Below, one piece after another: positions 24,201 through 32,600 of a stretch of DNA of 57,500 nt (the stretch's first letter is position 1; each line of letters opens with the position of its first letter). Both the position numbers and the translations under genes were made by a program. The DNA lies in contig NZ_CP038015.1 of assembly GCF_004367585.1 (NCBI RefSeq), forward strand, positions 3,835,001 through 3,892,500. Direction: 5' to 3'. The stretch comes from Paenisporosarcina antarctica. Its GTDB lineage: Bacteria; Bacillota; Bacilli; Bacillales_A; Planococcaceae. The notes beneath the pieces were generated by a model that saw nothing but the letters and a program-made list of their open reading frames with translations, searched no databases and had not been told where the DNA came from.

Positions 24201-24232
24201 GTCAAGTAAAACGAGAAAAACAAGCAAATTAA
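21203..24232 (+). CDS. RND-family efflux transporter (SwrC/AcrB-like)
   Basis: A 1009-residue inner-membrane proton-driven exporter of the HAE/AcrB type. Repeated halves: TM1 at about 13-33, a large extracytoplasmic loop, TM2-6 at about 330-480, TM7 near 505-525, a second large loop, and TM8-12 near 840-1000. The proton-relay Asp pair is in GRVVDDSIVVIENIFRR (about 391-407), with IGIVTTNAIVLVDR in the second half. The closest known relative by look is B. subtilis SwrC (surfactin resistance). The start is GTG, 6 nt behind GAGGGTG. No membrane-fusion protein or repressor gene adjoins. This gene is not part of the conserved spoVG-glmU neighbourhood, so it is an insertion. Its substrate is unknown. 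Confidence 0.93.
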   Translation: MNFLTKFSLKNATAVFIISFLLIVLGLYSFSRLKIDLLPNIEFPQLSVQVVYPGASPEDVDDLVITPIEGQLKGIEGATEIQSVSYETIGIINLQFPFDTDLDRAEQQTETAIRGLELPEGAETEISRLSFGSFPIFNISLFAKGQDNIEELLNKEVIPELNKIPGINSVSVGGLKEENLQITVNNEKATAAGLSLSQIKQQIDQKILSFPAGTVNDNDINIPVRVEEKLESIEKLKSLKLTSSFNSQAPPVELKDIATIEEVSKQSEITRYNQENALSMAVTKKQDANTVEVANRVINVLKSYDDRLDYAVGFDSAAGIEKSVETLVKEGLLGALFASIAVLIFLRNFRATIIAIISIPLSLLIAAIFLAQLDISLNIMTLGGMAVAVGRVVDDSIVVIENIFRRLRKTNDPMSNELVISSTKEILRAITASTLTTIVVFLPIGFVSGITGEFFLPFALTVIFSLAASLVVAVTIVPILARFAFKKVKQEEKEGAMQRFYERVILWSLNRKVVILVLSVILLGGSFALVPGLGFTFIPDEETKLVQASVELPSSTSLERTNEVSLEVEKLFADIEDIKDVTTAVGSRDFATGIKLENRAGYILTLNENVDVSNFVKSLLQDMDNIVADVSPDATISVSELSTGGPPSNNNVSVDLFASDLEALSKAASDVEAYMNTVDSLKYVSNNFTEKQKQVVVQIDSDKADDFGVSGFQLLATISDQTKPVSVGKLTLDDINRSVQLSYDEALTSIDEIRTLTIFTANGPVEVQDIATIEEIDSVTTIQKLDGKVFARIQAQIDADNIQKVSAEVKEGVIANVDLPDGVSLESGGGSDDTVEIFQQLGLAIASAIGLVYLTMLITFGQARIPFIILSSLIFVPIGALIGLVIAREPLSVSVMIGFLMLIGIVTTNAIVLVDRINQNRNDKGMLIRESLVEAGKTRLRPILMTAFATIAALIPLALTTSSGTLISKGLAVTVIGGLTSSTLLTLVIIPVMYEIFYSRQVKREKQAN

Positions 24233-24238
24233 TAAATG

Positions 24239-24271
24239 AAGGACTTCCACCATTTGGTGTGAAGTCCTTTT
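24239..24271 (+). terminator. RND gene terminator
   Basis: AAGGACTTC with GAAGTCCTT outside and CACCA with TGGTG inside, then TTTT. Confidence 0.85.
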
Positions 24272-24329
24272 AATATAAAAAATGCATAATGTTAAATGAT
24301 TTGTCACCATTTTGTCAAGCGGGATTTCC

Positions 24330-24358
24330 TTGAATTACGAGTGTATTTGGTCTATAGT
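24330..24358 (+). promoter_or_regulatory. Sigma-A promoter of glmU
   Basis: TTGAAT, 17-bp spacer, TATAGT, about 38 bp before the glmU ATG. Confidence 0.55.
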
Positions 24359-24396
24359 CAAAAGAGGTAGAATGACCATATTGGAGGACTTACTAA

Positions 24397-25767
24397 ATGA
24401 CACATACATACGCAGTGGTTTTAGCTGCAGGTCAAGGTACACGCATGAAGTCCAAATTGTATAAAGTATTGCACCCCGTTTGTGGCAAACCAATGGTTGA
24501 ACATGTTGTAGATCATATTGAAGAAATTGGAGCCGAACGGATTGTGACAATCGTTGGACACGGTGCTGAAAAAGTACAAGATCAACTCGGGAGTCGCAGT
24601 GAATATGCACTTCAAGCACAACAACTCGGAACGGCACACGCTGTATTACAAGCAGATGAAGCGCTAGGGAAGTTAACAGGGACAACCCTTGTTATTTGTG
24701 GTGACACGCCACTAATTCGCCCGGAAACGATGAAAGCATTACTTGCACATCATCAAGAAACTTCGGCTAAGGCGACGATTCTTACTGGAATTCCTGAAGA
24801 CCCTACAGGATACGGTCGCATTCTTCGTGATTCTAAAGGGTATGTTGAACGCATTGTGGAGCAAAAAGATGCATCGACCGATGAACTACAAGTAAGAGAA
24901 ATAAACTCTGGCACATACTGCTTTGATAATAAAGCTTTGTTTGCGGCATTAAAGCTTGTCAAAAATGATAACTCACAAGGTGAGTACTATTTGCCAGATG
25001 TAATTGAAATTTTAAAAAATCAAGGAAACATCGTTTCTGCTTATGCAACAGATGATTTTGAGGAGACGCTTGGTGTTAACGATCGTATAGCACTTTCGCA
25101 AGCTGAAACACTAATGCGCAAGTTAATCGCCAAAAAACATATGAAAAACGGTGTAACAATTATCAATCCAACAAATACTTATATTAGTGCTGACGCTGTT
25201 ATCGGTTCTGATACAGTGTTGCAGCCAGGTGTTATTATTGAAGGCACTTGTGAAATTGGCGAAGATTGTTTGATTGGTCCAAATAGTCATATTAAAGACA
25301 GCAAAATTGGGCATCGTACAACCGTCCATTCTTCAGTTGTTACTCAAAGTGTTATTGGAGAAGATACAGCAGTTGGTCCGTTCGCTCACATTCGCCCACA
25401 TTCTGAAATTGGCAATGAAGCGAAAATAGGGAATTTTGTTGAAATTAAGAAAACGAAATTAGGTCATCATTCGAAAGTATCGCATTTAAGTTACATTGGC
25501 GACGCTGAAGTTGGAGAACGTGTAAATATTGGTTGTGGCGTGATTACCGTAAATTACGATGGCAAGAATAAATTCATCACAACGATTGAGGACGATTCCT
25601 TTGTAGGGTGTAATTCAAACTTAATGGCTCCTGTTACAATTGGCCAAGGTGCATATGTAGCAGCTGGATCAACTATAACAAAAAATGTACCAGCACAAGC
25701 CTTGTCAATTGGTCGTGTGCGTCAAGAGAACAAAGAAGGATACGTTAAAAAACTAAACTTAAAATAA
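24397..25767 (+). CDS. glmU: Bifunctional UDP-N-acetylglucosamine pyrophosphorylase / glucosamine-1-phosphate acetyltransferase
   Basis: A 456-residue two-domain enzyme (GcaD in B. subtilis) that acetylates GlcN-1-P and then joins it to UTP to give UDP-GlcNAc for peptidoglycan and teichoic acids. The N-terminal nucleotidyltransferase domain (about 1-230) opens with [21 protein letters not shown] linker helix leads to the C-terminal left-handed beta helix of hexapeptide repeats (about 252-440) with the acetyltransferase His-containing stretch [16 protein letters not shown] precedes the ATG. prs follows after 12 bp, so the two form an operon. Confidence 0.97.
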   Translation: MTHTYAVVLAAGQGTRMKSKLYKVLHPVCGKPMVEHVVDHIEEIGAERIVTIVGHGAEKVQDQLGSRSEYALQAQQLGTAHAVLQADEALGKLTGTTLVICGDTPLIRPETMKALLAHHQETSAKATILTGIPEDPTGYGRILRDSKGYVERIVEQKDASTDELQVREINSGTYCFDNKALFAALKLVKNDNSQGEYYLPDVIEILKNQGNIVSAYATDDFEETLGVNDRIALSQAETLMRKLIAKKHMKNGVTIINPTNTYISADAVIGSDTVLQPGVIIEGTCEIGEDCLIGPNSHIKDSKIGHRTTVHSSVVTQSVIGEDTAVGPFAHIRPHSEIGNEAKIGNFVEIKKTKLGHHSKVSHLSYIGDAEVGERVNIGCGVITVNYDGKNKFITTIEDDSFVGCNSNLMAPVTIGQGAYVAAGSTITKNVPAQALSIGRVRQENKEGYVKKLNLK

Positions 25768-25779
25768 CAGGAGGACAAC

Positions 25780-26739
25780 ATGCCTAACCAATACGCAAAT
25801 ACCAAATTAAAAATATTTTCATTAAACTCGAATGAATCACTTGCAAGAGAACTAGCGGAAGAAGTTGGAGTCCCACTTGGGAAAATTTCTGTTACCCGTT
25901 TTAGTGATGGTGAAGTACGAATCAACATCGAAGAGAGTATTCGCGGGTGTGACGTGTTCATCATTCAATCAACATCTGCTCCTGTTAACGAAAATTTAAT
26001 GGAATTATTAATTATGGTAGATGCTGTTAAACGTGCGTCTGCTCGTACTGTAAACGTTGTTCTTCCTTACTATGGTTATGCTCGTCAAGACCGTAAAGCA
26101 CGCGCTCGTGAACCAATTACAGCGAAACTAGTGGCTAACTTACTTGAAACTGCTGGTGCAACTCGTGCCATCGTGTTAGATTTACATGCACCTCAAATCC
26201 AAGGTTTCTTTGATATTTTAATTGACCACTTAATTGCGGTGCCAATTTTGTCGGATTATTTCTTGCAGAAAAAAATAGACCCTGCTGACATTGTAATTGT
26301 TTCTCCTGATCACGGTGGAGTTACCCGTGCACGTAAAATGGCGGAACGTTTAAAAGGATCAATTGCGATCATCGATAAACGTCGACCACGTGCTAACGTA
26401 TCAGAGGTTATGAATATTATTGGGAACGTAGAGGGTAAAATAGCCATCATAATTGACGATATTATTGATACTGCAGGTACAATTACAATTGCAGCAAATG
26501 CTCTCTTAGAAAGTGGTGCAAAAGAAGTGTATGCATGCTGTACGCATCCTGTATTATCAGGACCCGCAATTGAACGTATCAACAACTCAGTCATTAAAGA
26601 GTTAGTAATTACGAACTCAATTGAATTGCCTGAAGAAAAAAATTCTCCTAAAATCACACAATTATCAGTTGCACCGCTTTTAGCAGATGCAATTGTACGT
26701 GTATTTGAAGAAAAATCAGTTAGCACTTTATTTGATTGA
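25780..26739 (+). CDS. prs: Ribose-phosphate pyrophosphokinase
   Basis: Makes PRPP from ribose-5-phosphate and ATP for purine, pyrimidine, His and Trp synthesis; PRPP is also the ligand of PurR encoded nearby. It has 319 residues and is nearly collinear with the B. subtilis enzyme. It shows [35 protein letters not shown] (ATP/flexible region, about 95-112), [18 protein letters not shown] and the PRPP loop [11 protein letters not shown] (about 225-235). GGAGGA precedes the ATG. Confidence 0.97.
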   Translation: MPNQYANTKLKIFSLNSNESLARELAEEVGVPLGKISVTRFSDGEVRINIEESIRGCDVFIIQSTSAPVNENLMELLIMVDAVKRASARTVNVVLPYYGYARQDRKARAREPITAKLVANLLETAGATRAIVLDLHAPQIQGFFDILIDHLIAVPILSDYFLQKKIDPADIVIVSPDHGGVTRARKMAERLKGSIAIIDKRRPRANVSEVMNIIGNVEGKIAIIIDDIIDTAGTITIAANALLESGAKEVYACCTHPVLSGPAIERINNSVIKELVITNSIELPEEKNSPKITQLSVAPLLADAIVRVFEEKSVSTLFD

Positions 26740-26748
26740 TGGTATAAT
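26720..26748 (+). promoter_or_regulatory. Candidate sigma-A promoter of rplY
   Basis: TTAGCA, 17-bp spacer, TATAAT. It overlaps the last codons of prs. Confidence 0.4.
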
Positions 26749-26757
26749 GGTATTTAT

Positions 26758-26782
26758 GTTTCATTTGGTGAGAATTGGGTAA
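26758..26782 (+). promoter_or_regulatory. Sigma-B-type promoter of rplY/ctc
   Basis: GTTTCA, 13-bp spacer, GGGTAA against the sigma-B consensus GTTTAA-N13/14-GGGTAT. The same gene (ctc) has a classic sigma-B promoter in B. subtilis. Confidence 0.55.
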
Positions 26783-26820
26783 ACATAAAAACAGAATAAA
26801 TGACATGGAGAGTGAAATAG

Positions 26821-27453
26821 ATGACTACAACAGTAAAAACACATGTACGCGAAAAAGGTCAACATTCTAATTTAACAAAATTACGCAATGAAGGTTTTGT
26901 ACCTGCAGTAGTTTATGGTTTTAAAACAGAGGCTACTTCAATTGCGGTACACGAAGTGGATTTATTAAAAACACTACGTGAAGTTGGTCGCAACGGCGTT
27001 ATGAAATTAGATCTTGCTGGAAAATTAGTTAATGTTGTATTAAGTGACTATCAAATGAACGTATTAAAAGGTAATGTTGTTCATGCTGATTTCTTGGCAA
27101 TTAACATGACTGATGAATTAGAAGTAAGTGTAACAGTTGTTACAACTGGTTCTTCAGTTGGGGAAAGTCAAGGCGGCGTCTTGAACCATCCAAACCATGA
27201 ATTAACAATTAAAGTAAAACCTTCAGCAATTCCAGATTCAATTGAAATAGATGTTACTGATCTTGAAATTGGTGATATCTTAAGAGTTGGCGATATGCGT
27301 GAAAAATGTGAATTCAATATCTTAAACGATGATGATTTTGCACTAGTATCAGTTTCGGCACCACGTACTGATGAAGAACTAGAAACTACAGCTGACGAAC
27401 CAGCAGTAGTGGCAGAAGAAGTTAGCGAAGAAGATACTGAAACAAAAAAATAA
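26821..27453 (+). CDS. rplY: Ribosomal protein bL25, long form (general stress protein Ctc)
   Basis: A 210-residue 5S rRNA-binding ribosomal protein with the N-terminal L25 barrel (about 1-92), the TL5/Ctc beta domain (about 95-180) and an acidic tail rich in Glu and Thr (about 185-210). It binds 5S rRNA in the central protuberance and is stress-induced in Bacillus. It follows prs, as usual, with predicted sigma-A and sigma-B promoters in the gap and a terminator after it. Confidence 0.95.
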   Translation: MTTTVKTHVREKGQHSNLTKLRNEGFVPAVVYGFKTEATSIAVHEVDLLKTLREVGRNGVMKLDLAGKLVNVVLSDYQMNVLKGNVVHADFLAINMTDELEVSVTVVTTGSSVGESQGGVLNHPNHELTIKVKPSAIPDSIEIDVTDLEIGDILRVGDMREKCEFNILNDDDFALVSVSAPRTDEELETTADEPAVVAEEVSEEDTETKK

Positions 27454-27458
27454 TTTTT

Positions 27459-27498
27459 TAAAAAATGGGATTGTCATTTGACAGTCCTATTTTTTTTG
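27459..27498 (+). terminator. rplY terminator
   Basis: AAATGGGATTGTCA pairs, with some G-U pairs, with TGACAGTCCTATTT, followed by a long T-run. Confidence 0.8.
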
Positions 27499-27550
27499 TG
27501 CCAAAAAAGTATAAGATTTTTCGAGCAATACCTCTTCGTACTTGAGTTGT

Positions 27551-27665
27551 TATGTCTAGCGCCAAGCTCACACTTAAGCCTAGGCCCACTAGGATGTGGG
27601 TCATAAGGGTGTTGAAAAGCTCTTAACACTTTATTTTGCGACTAGTAACCACAGGAGTAACACGA
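27551..27665 (+). repeat. Dispersed intergenic elements (GTCTAGCGCC type, then GCAGGAG copy 2)
   Basis: TGTCTAGCGCCAAGCTC with a later inverted GCCCAC/GTGGGT hairpin resembles a common Bacillaceae/Planococcaceae intergenic palindrome. It is directly followed by TTTTGCGACTAGTAACCACA and GGAGTAACACG, a diverged copy of the element also at 17664, 34085 and 50008. Confidence 0.55.
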
Positions 27666-28106
27666 AGTTCCGTATTTATCCTTACAGACCCTCATGATGA
27701 AACAATTTACCGAATCGATTCTTTAAGCGCCGGTGATGAGCTAGAGTGGAGCTTTCTACTTTTCTTAAAACATAAGAAAGCATATAAAATTGTTCTATCA
27801 AGAACTCAACCCGTTGTTCATTGTGTTTTTTGTATATGGAGAGTAACATGCTAAAACAGAATTTCTTTGATGTGACTCTCGTTAATTCGATTAATGTAAA
27901 GTCGTGATTTCCTTAGAAACGCAATTTTCCTCTCAGAGGAAGTGAATTTTGTTCAGTGCTCTATCTTTATTGAGTAATGGATTGTACATATAAATTCGTC
28001 CTTTAAATACGCGTTTGGATACTTTCATTTTATAAGAAAGGACGATTTTTTATCTTTATTTTTAAAACTATATTGTTATCACTTGATTATTTATAAACAG
28101 GTGAGT

Positions 28107-28200
28107 GATTGAAGTGGAAGGTGGCGACTCCGGCGGGAAAAGCGAGACAGACGAGACCCCGCAGGTAGCGAAAGCGTCCGCCTGAAACGGAAATCACCTA
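28107..28200 (+). repeat. GC-rich Bacillales intergenic repeat, main part
   Basis: The sequence GGTGGCGACTCCGGCGGGAA and AGCGAGACAGACGAGACCCC, then GAAAGCGTCCGCCTG and AACGGAAATCACC, is familiar to me as a dispersed repeat in many Bacillaceae genomes. The usual middle block is missing here. Its local base composition is far more GC-rich than its surroundings. Confidence 0.65.
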
Positions 28201-28239
28201 AACTAGTCCATAAGCTAAGAAATTATAAATTAACTTTTT

Positions 28240-28380
28240 CAGTGGCCTTTGCGCTTGCGAAGAGGAGGCTAACGGACCTCCAACGAAAAGCGTCCCCCTG
28301 TTTCTAATTCTTCTGTTTCTATTTATGCATCGCTTTGCTAGCTTCGAAACATGAAAGTGCGTTGTAACGGAAATCACTAG
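28240..28380 (+). repeat. GC-rich Bacillales intergenic repeat, second decayed part
   Basis: GCGAAGAGGAGGCTAACGGA, AAAAGCGTCC and a final GTAACGGAAATCACT correspond to the middle and end of the same element as at 28107, with about 60 bases of AT-rich sequence inside. Confidence 0.5.
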
Positions 28381-28607
28381 ATTTAAATAGAGGGCTGTCT
28401 TATTCTTCAGGTTATAGTGTAGTAGGATTGCCATCCTAAGCGACCTGGCAGCCAAAGTTGATACTGTATGGAATCTCCTTTTAATCTGTTACTTAAATCA
28501 TCTGTACTTTCTTGAATGACAGGGATTACTGTGCTAGCTTTTCTTATTGTAAATTTAAACTTTGTGGTAAAATAAGAACCATTAAGAAAATAAAGGACGT
28601 ATGTTTT

Positions 28608-29171
28608 ATGAAAATGATTATCGGACTCGGCAATCCTGGGAAACCGTATGAGCATACAAGGCATAATATTGGATTTGACGTGGTAGATGAGTTGGCTAAA
28701 AGATTCAATTCACCCTTAACTCAAATGAAATTTAAAGGCATGTACACAATTATTCATCAACCTCAAGGTAAAGTAATACTCGTAAAACCGCTCACTTATA
28801 TGAATTTGTCGGGTGAATGCATCGTACCGCTCATGGGTTATTACGATGTCGCTGAGGAAGATATCGTGGTTATTTATGATGATTTGGATTTAACAGTTGG
28901 AAGGTTAAGACTACGTCAAAAGGGCAGTGCTGGCGGTCATAATGGAATCAAGTCAATCATTCAACATCTTGGAACACAAAACTTCAATCGCATTCGCTTA
29001 GGTGTCGATCGTCCACCAGCAGGAATGAAAGTCCCTGATTATGTGTTATCTCGGTTTAAAACTGATGAAAAACCTTTGATGAATGAGGCATTGAATAAAA
29101 GTGCGGATGCTTGTGAGGATTGGTTATCGTCACCCTTTCTTGAAGTAATGAACCGATTTAATGGTGGGTAA
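28608..29171 (+). CDS. pth: Peptidyl-tRNA hydrolase
   Basis: A 187-residue enzyme that recycles peptidyl-tRNA released from stalled ribosomes (SpoVC in B. subtilis). It shows MIIGLGNPGKPYEHTRHNIG with catalytic His about residue 21, LVKPLTYMNLSG, IYDDLDL with the conserved Asp, and GSAGGHNGIKSI. ATG 28608 follows AAAGGA by 10 nt; the frame can be read 32 codons further back but no start there has a ribosome site, and that N terminus is foreign to the family. Confidence 0.96.
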   Translation: MKMIIGLGNPGKPYEHTRHNIGFDVVDELAKRFNSPLTQMKFKGMYTIIHQPQGKVILVKPLTYMNLSGECIVPLMGYYDVAEEDIVVIYDDLDLTVGRLRLRQKGSAGGHNGIKSIIQHLGTQNFNRIRLGVDRPPAGMKVPDYVLSRFKTDEKPLMNEALNKSADACEDWLSSPFLEVMNRFNGG

Positions 29172-29172
29172 G

Positions 29173-29202
29173 GAATAAATTAAGATCGACCGGTCTATAC
29201 TA
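29173..29202 (+). promoter_or_regulatory. Sigma-F-type promoter of fin
   Basis: GAATA (-35), 15-bp spacer, GTCTATACTA (-10), one base from GGnnAnAmTA. Forespore expression of fin from sigma-F is known in B. subtilis. Confidence 0.45.
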
Positions 29203-29224
29203 AAAAAAAGGAGGCCGGTCCGAT
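29185..29224 (+). promoter_or_regulatory. Inverted repeat bracketing the fin ribosome site
   Basis: ATCGACCGG and CCGGTCCGAT (one bulged C) flank the AGGAGG of fin, ending 1 nt before the ATG. Only transcripts reading in from pth would contain both arms; those starting at the sigma-F promoter would lack the left arm. Confidence 0.4.
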
Positions 29225-29225
29225 T

Positions 29226-29453
29226 ATGGCAATTCAAGTAAAGTGTCGGCACTGCAAAGCGGAGATGGGGAAATTAGCAGGTCAATCCATTCTGCAACAT
29301 GGTCGAGTAAAGCAATTGAAAGAAGAATTCTCTGAAGAGTTTTTTACGCAAGATGAAGAGGGAACTGTAACGGTAAATAGTATTTGTGAGCATTGTGAAA
29401 GGTCTCTACGCGAGAACCCAGACTACTATGCTATGCAAAAGTGGATACAATAA
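29226..29453 (+). CDS. fin: Anti-sigma-F factor Fin (YabK)
   Basis: A 75-residue protein that in B. subtilis inhibits sigma-F and aids the switch to sigma-G in the forespore. Two zinc-binding pairs are visible: CRHC at 7-10 and CEHC at 54-57. The rest matches YabK in length. It sits between pth and mfd as expected, with AGGAGG before the ATG. Confidence 0.92.
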   Translation: MAIQVKCRHCKAEMGKLAGQSILQHGRVKQLKEEFSEEFFTQDEEGTVTVNSICEHCERSLRENPDYYAMQKWIQ

Positions 29454-29459
29454 GAATTA

Positions 29460-29494
29460 GCTTTGGCGCGGGTTTCGCGCGCAAAGCCTTTTTC
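29460..29494 (+). terminator. fin terminator
   Basis: A GC-rich stem GCTTTGGCGCG against CGCGCGCAAAGC, followed by TTTTT. Confidence 0.75.
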
Positions 29495-29534
29495 TGTTTA
29501 AGTATATGAAAGTATAGCTCTACTACTAGTCATG

Positions 29535-29600
29535 TCTAGCTCTGATGGACAGCTTTCAGCTCCGTTACTTTCGTGTACAGCTAGAGTAGGCTTTTATGCT
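29535..29600 (-). repeat. Partial reverse copy of the AAGCCTACTCTAG element before mfd
   Basis: Read on the minus strand, AAGCCTACTCTAGCTGTAC matches the left arm of the second hairpin unit behind spoVT (AAGCCTACTCTAGCTCGAC at 33924-33942). CTAGCT and AGCTAG arms (29536 and 29579) can close a hairpin. Confidence 0.5.
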
Positions 29601-29618
29601 TTTCTTAAGGAGGTTCAT

Positions 29619-32600
29619 ATGGAATCATTACATCGATTATTAATGAAAGATCATCATATAAATACACTACTTACAGATATTCAAAAAGGAATTGATCAAC
29701 AATTAGTGACTGGCCTCGTTGGGGGGTCTCGCCCACTTTTCATCCAATCTATTGCAAAAGAGATGGATAAACCAATTTTAGTAGTTTCACCAAACCTTTT
29801 ACATGCCCAGCGATTATTTGAAGATATGGCGAAACTACTTGGTGAAGATCAAGTCCGTTTATATCCGGCAGATGAGCTGATTGCAGCTGATTTATCTGTA
29901 TCTAGTCCAGAACTTCGTGCAGAACGTATAGAGACGCTCGAATTTATGCACTCACAGAAGCGTGGAGTAGTAATTACACCAATCGCAGGACTTCGTCGCC
30001 AGATGCCAAACTTGAAGCAATGGAGAGCTAGCAGACTTGAAACTGCAATAGGGCAAGAAGTAATTTTAGACGACTGGCTCGACCATTTGGTAGCAATGGG
30101 TTACTCCAGACAACCAATGGTTACAGCACCTGGAGAATTTGCGCTACGTGGAGGGATTTTAGATATTTATCCCATCTACCTGCAACATCCGATTCGAATT
30201 GAATTTTTCGATACAGAAGTCGATTCGATTCGCACATTTTCTGCTGAAGATCAGCGTTCGATTAAAAAGCTCAAAAAGGTATGCATTCTTCCGGCAACAG
30301 AGTTTGTATGGACGCGTTCCCAACTTACGAATCTAGCAGAAAAATTAGAAGAATCATTGACTTCTAGTTTAAAAAAAATGAAAAAGGCAGAAACAAAAGA
30401 ACTGCTTCTTCAACATATTAATCACGATATTGAGTTATTAAGACAAGGTGATGTGCCTGATCAAATGACGAAATATGTATCCATTCTAGAAGATCAACCT
30501 ACTTTCTTAGGAGATTATTTTGCGGAAGATGGTTTGGTGTTATTTGATGAGCTTGGACGAATTCAAGAAACAACGAATGCCTTAGAACGTGAAGAAAAAG
30601 ATTGGTATATTTCTTTACTTGAAGAAGGTAAAACAGTCCATGATGTCAAGCTTTCGTTTAGTTTTAAAGAAATTCTTGGGATGTTGAAACAACGTAAAGT
30701 GTATTTTTCTCTATTTGCACGCACATTCTCAGGAATTCCTCTGAAAAAGACTATTGCTTTTTCATGTAAACCGATGCAACATTTCCACGGTCAAATGAAT
30801 CTCTTGAAAAACGAGATGGAACGTTTTGTAGCTGGAAAATTCTTTGTATTTATCTTGGCTGAAGGAAAAGAGCGTCAGAAAAAAGTCAAAGACGTTCTTG
30901 AAGATTACGACATGACGAGTCATGTGTTAGTTGATCAAAGCATACCTGAACAACCAGGTATTTATATTGTAGAAGGTGAAATATCGAGTGGTTTTGAATT
31001 GCCGCTCCAACGTTTAGCTGTTTTGACAGATAACGAACTTTTTAAACAACGACCGAAAAAGAAAACGCGTCCACAAAAAATGACAAATGCCGAACGCATT
31101 AAAAGTTATTCGGAAATTAAGCCTGGAGATTATATTGTCCATATACACCATGGAATTGGTAAATACATCGGTATTGAAACGCTTGAAATTAGCGGGATTC
31201 ATAAAGATTACTTACACATTCGCTACCGCGCTGATGATAAGTTGTTTGTACCGGTTGATCAAATTGACCAAATACAAAAGTACGTCGCTTCCGAAGAAAG
31301 AGAACCTAAACTACACAAACTAGGCGGGGCTGAGTGGAAGAAAACGAAAACGAAAGTTACAGCTGCAGTACAAGATATTGCAGACGATTTAATTAAACTT
31401 TATGCACAACGCGAGTCTGAAAAAGGGCATGCCTTTGAGCCGGATCAGGATATGCAACAAGCATTTGAAGCGGCATTTGCATATGAAGAAACAGAGGATC
31501 AATTGCGTTCAATTGAAGAAGTTAAACGGGATATGGAAAAAGAACGACCAATGGATCGCTTAGTTTGTGGGGATGTTGGATATGGGAAAACAGAAGTGGC
31601 GATTCGCGCAGCATTTAAAGCAGTGCTAGATAGTAAACAAATAGCCTTTCTTGTTCCAACAACCATCTTAGCGCAACAACACTACGAAACAATGAAAGAA
31701 CGATTTGCTGATTTCCCAGTAGAAGTAGGGCTGCTAAGTCGTTTTCGTTCGAAAAAACAGCAAACTGAGACGATTAAAGGATTAAAATCAGGCACGATTG
31801 ATGTGGTTATTGGCACACATCGTTTATTATCAAAAGATATTGTATATCACGATTTAGGATTACTTATCGTTGATGAAGAACAGCGATTTGGCGTGACGCA
31901 CAAAGAAAAGATTAAACGATTTAAAACCAATGTAGACGTCTTAACGTTAACAGCTACGCCAATTCCAAGAACACTTCATATGTCGATGATTGGAGTCCGT
32001 GATTTATCTATAATTGAAACACCTCCAGCTAATCGTTTTCCAGTTCAGACATATGTGATGGAACAAAACGGAGCCCTCGTTCGAGAGTCCATTGAACGTG
32101 AGATGGCACGGGGCGGACAATCATTTTATTTATACAATCGCGTGGAAGATATGGCACGTAAAGTCGATGAAATTCAAATGCTTGTTCCTGAAGCTCGCGT
32201 TGGTTTTGCGCATGGTCAAATGACAGAAAGAGAGTTAGAATCGGTCATCCTTGCGTTTTTAGAAGGGGACTATGATGTCCTCGTAACGACGACCATTATC
32301 GAAACGGGTATTGATATACCGAATGTTAATACGCTAATCGTGGAAAATGCGGATCGCATGGGACTTTCACAATTGTATCAATTAAGAGGTCGGGTCGGCC
32401 GTTCAAATCGCGTGGCATATGCGTACTTTATGTATCAACGCGATAAGGTTTTAACGGATGTCGCAGAAAAGCGTTTGCAAGCTATAAAAGAATTTACAGA
32501 ACTTGGTTCAGGCTTTAAAATTGCCATGCGCGATTTATCCATTCGCGGTGCAGGGAATTTACTTGGTTCACAGCAACATGGCTTTATCGATTCAGTCGGT

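Larger units (their letters stand above)
27454..28607. other. 1.15-kb gene-poor stretch of dispersed repeats between rplY and pth
   Basis: No credible gene. It holds the rplY terminator, a GTCTAGCGCC-type palindromic element at about 27551-27630, a copy of the GCAGGAG element (27633-27665), and two parts of a GC-rich Bacillales intergenic repeat (28107-28200, 28240-28380). Near the end, TTGTAA (28547) and TAAAAT (28568) have only a 15-bp spacer, so the pth promoter is uncertain. A 72-codon plus-strand frame at 27636-27854 and two minus frames carry no recognisable motif. Confidence 0.65.

Noticed and set aside
27636-27854. 72-codon plus-strand frame between rplY and pth
   Set aside because: It begins in a dispersed repeat, has no ribosome site, and has no family resemblance that I recognise.
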